This document shows, in pieces, positions 6,151-7,221 of a stretch of DNA of 7,221 nt. The notes below the pieces were generated by a model. The model saw only the letters and a list, made by a program, of their open reading frames with translations, did not search any database and had not been told where the DNA came from. The stretch lies in contig CAYJPT010000118.1 in NCBI GenBank assembly GCA_964372165.1, positions 1 to 7,221 of the forward strand. The letters are read 5' to 3'. The position numbers were made by a program, and so were the translations under genes. Source of the DNA: CAYJAD01 sp964372165 (GTDB taxonomy: Bacteria; Desulfobacterota; Desulfovibrionia; Desulfovibrionales; Desulfovibrionaceae). Numbering within the stretch: position 1 is the first letter of the stretch; each line of letters starts with the position of its first letter.

Positions 6151-7092
6151 ATGGTAATGACAACTCAAATTAACACACAAATACAGTCCTTTTTATTTTG
6201 GATTGAAGTGCAAAAAGGTTATTCCAAGGCAACTATTCAAGCCTATGCAACGGACTTAAGCCAATTTGAGATGCATTTAAATGCACAAAAACTAAGCCTT
6301 GAAAAAGCCAATGAAATAGAAAAAAAACATATTAGCCAGTACATTGCCTCACTATACAGAAAAAACATCTCCAAAAGTTCTATGGCACGTAAACTAGCAT
6401 GTATAAGATCGTTTTTTAATTATCAATTACGTATGCAAATTATTTTACAAAATCCTGCCCAGGGTTTACGTAACCCCAAACAGGAACAAAAACACCCTAA
6501 GCTACTAAACGTAGAGCAAGCCACTGCCTTACTTGAAACAAAAAATCATAAACAGCAAGCAAGTAATGCAAAAAACACACACGTACTGCATTTGCGAGAT
6601 ATAGCCTTAGCTGAGCTTTTATATGGTTCTGGTCTTAGGGTTTCGGAGGCCTTAGATGTGGAAGTTAATGCCCTTGATTTGCAATCAGGAATTTTGCGTG
6701 TAATAGGTAAGGGCAATAAAGAACGTCTATGCCCACTTACCCAAAATGCAATTCATGCTATAAAGCAATGGTTAGGTGTTCGTGCTCAATTGGCTACCAT
6801 GTATGAACGAGCACTTTTTGTTGGAGCAAGAGGGTCAAAGCTTGATCGCAGACAAGTTAAGCGAATTTTGCAAAATTTATGTCAAAAAGCTGGTGTTGAT
6901 GTAAATATTTCACCGCATAGTTTACGCCATTCATTTGCAACGCATCTATTAGAGGCAGGGGCAGATTTGCGCACAGTACAAGAATTATTGGGGCACAGTA
7001 GACTTGCAACAACACAGCGTTATACCAGTTTAACCGTTGAACATTTAATACATATTTATGACAAAGCCCACCCAGGGAACAAGGAAAAATAA
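6151..7092 (+). CDS. xerC: Tyrosine recombinase, XerC-like
   Basis: A 313-aa site-specific recombinase of the phage-integrase family; XerC/XerD act together at the chromosomal dif site to resolve dimers, with FtsK. Residues about 8-105 form the N-terminal core-binding domain (YSKATIQAYATDLSQF, KLACIRSFFNY). The catalytic domain, about 118-300, carries the whole set: Arg163 in GSGLRVSEAL, Lys187 in GKGNKER, His256 and Arg259 in PHSLRHSFATH, His282 in LLGHS and nucleophile Tyr291 in TTQRYTSL. The C-terminal end, IYDKAHPGNK, resembles the E. coli XerC tail. Length is near the usual 300, so it is probably the housekeeping protein, although a mobile-element integrase of Xer type cannot be excluded. 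In-frame TAA at 6145-6147 limits the start to 6151 or 6157; neither has a well-spaced ribosome site (AAAAGG at 6127-6132 is 18 bp away). Confidence 0.9.
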   Translation: MVMTTQINTQIQSFLFWIEVQKGYSKATIQAYATDLSQFEMHLNAQKLSLEKANEIEKKHISQYIASLYRKNISKSSMARKLACIRSFFNYQLRMQIILQNPAQGLRNPKQEQKHPKLLNVEQATALLETKNHKQQASNAKNTHVLHLRDIALAELLYGSGLRVSEALDVEVNALDLQSGILRVIGKGNKERLCPLTQNAIHAIKQWLGVRAQLATMYERALFVGARGSKLDRRQVKRILQNLCQKAGVDVNISPHSLRHSFATHLLEAGADLRTVQELLGHSRLATTQRYTSLTVEHLIHIYDKAHPGNKEK

Positions 7093-7096
7093 GAGG

Positions 7097-7121
7097 AAAA
7101 TAATTGTATTATATTATTTTT
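7097..7121 (+). terminator. Weak AT-only hairpin after xerC
   Basis: AAAATAAT (7097-7104) pairs with ATTATTTT (7113-7120) around 8 nt, beginning 4 bp after the recombinase stop codon. The stem has no G or C, so as a terminator it would be weak; position is the main argument. Confidence 0.3.
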
Positions 7122-7144
7122 ATCTATATTATTTGATTGCAAAG

Positions 7145-7221
7145 TTAAGGAAACGCTGATTAAATAAGCAAGCAAAAAAGTATTGTGCGTTTCCTTACAA
7201 AGTAGGCAATTGTGCCTACTT
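7145..7221. mobile_element. MITE-like structured repeat, right copy (partial, inverted)
   Basis: Read on the - strand, these 77 bp align with 121-199 with roughly seven substitutions and two one-base gaps. The element tip TTAAGGAAACGCTGATT (7145-7161) faces the genes, as it does in the left copy. Dyads are perfect here: TAAGGAAACGC (7146-7156) with GCGTTTCCTTA (7187-7197), and AAGTAGGCA (7200-7208) with TGCCTACTT (7213-7221). The window ends inside this second stem, so the rest of the element should continue to the right. Confidence 0.7.

Overview
This is a low-GC bacterial window (judged by eye, intergenic DNA is strongly AT-rich). It has five confident protein genes plus one small conserved-looking gene, all on the + strand, and a repeat element at each end. 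Protein content points to a Gram-negative, probably motile or environmental bacterium: an MBOAT/SGNH envelope acylation pair, HDOD and GGDEF signalling proteins, and a XerC-like recombinase. The style of the signalling proteins reminds me of Desulfovibrio-type Desulfobacterota, but that is an impression and the taxon is not proven.

Layout. Positions 9-199 hold a MITE-like, highly palindromic repeat with TTAAGG-type terminal inverted repeats. A second, partial copy in inverted orientation lies at 7145-7221 and runs off the window. Positions 200-611 are AT-rich and contain at most one doubtful 60-codon Cys-rich reading frame on the - strand. Positions 612-3257 hold a two-gene unit: a membrane O-acyltransferase of the MBOAT family (DltB/AlgI-like) followed 9 bp later by a membrane-anchored SGNH-hydrolase-like protein. 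This pairing is the usual layout for moving acyl groups onto an extracytoplasmic polymer or glycan. Positions 3258-3778 are a 521-bp AT-rich gap without a gene.

Positions 3779-5930 hold a tight three-gene unit: a 101-aa protein resembling the N-terminal segment of HD-GYP proteins, an HDOD-domain protein, and a protein with a degenerate receiver domain plus a GGDDF-type GGDEF domain. It ends at a good intrinsic terminator (6000-6043). I read it as a signalling operon, probably connected with cyclic-di-GMP, although enzymatic activity is uncertain for the last protein. Positions 6054-6126 form a long imperfect inverted repeat just in front of a XerC-like tyrosine recombinase gene (6151-7092), which has a complete catalytic set.

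The most notable things are the inverted pair of structured repeats bracketing the whole gene block, the long dyad preceding the recombinase, the stand-alone HD-GYP-leader-like protein, and the pseudo-receiver/GGDDF protein. No phage, CRISPR, rRNA or tRNA gene is visible.
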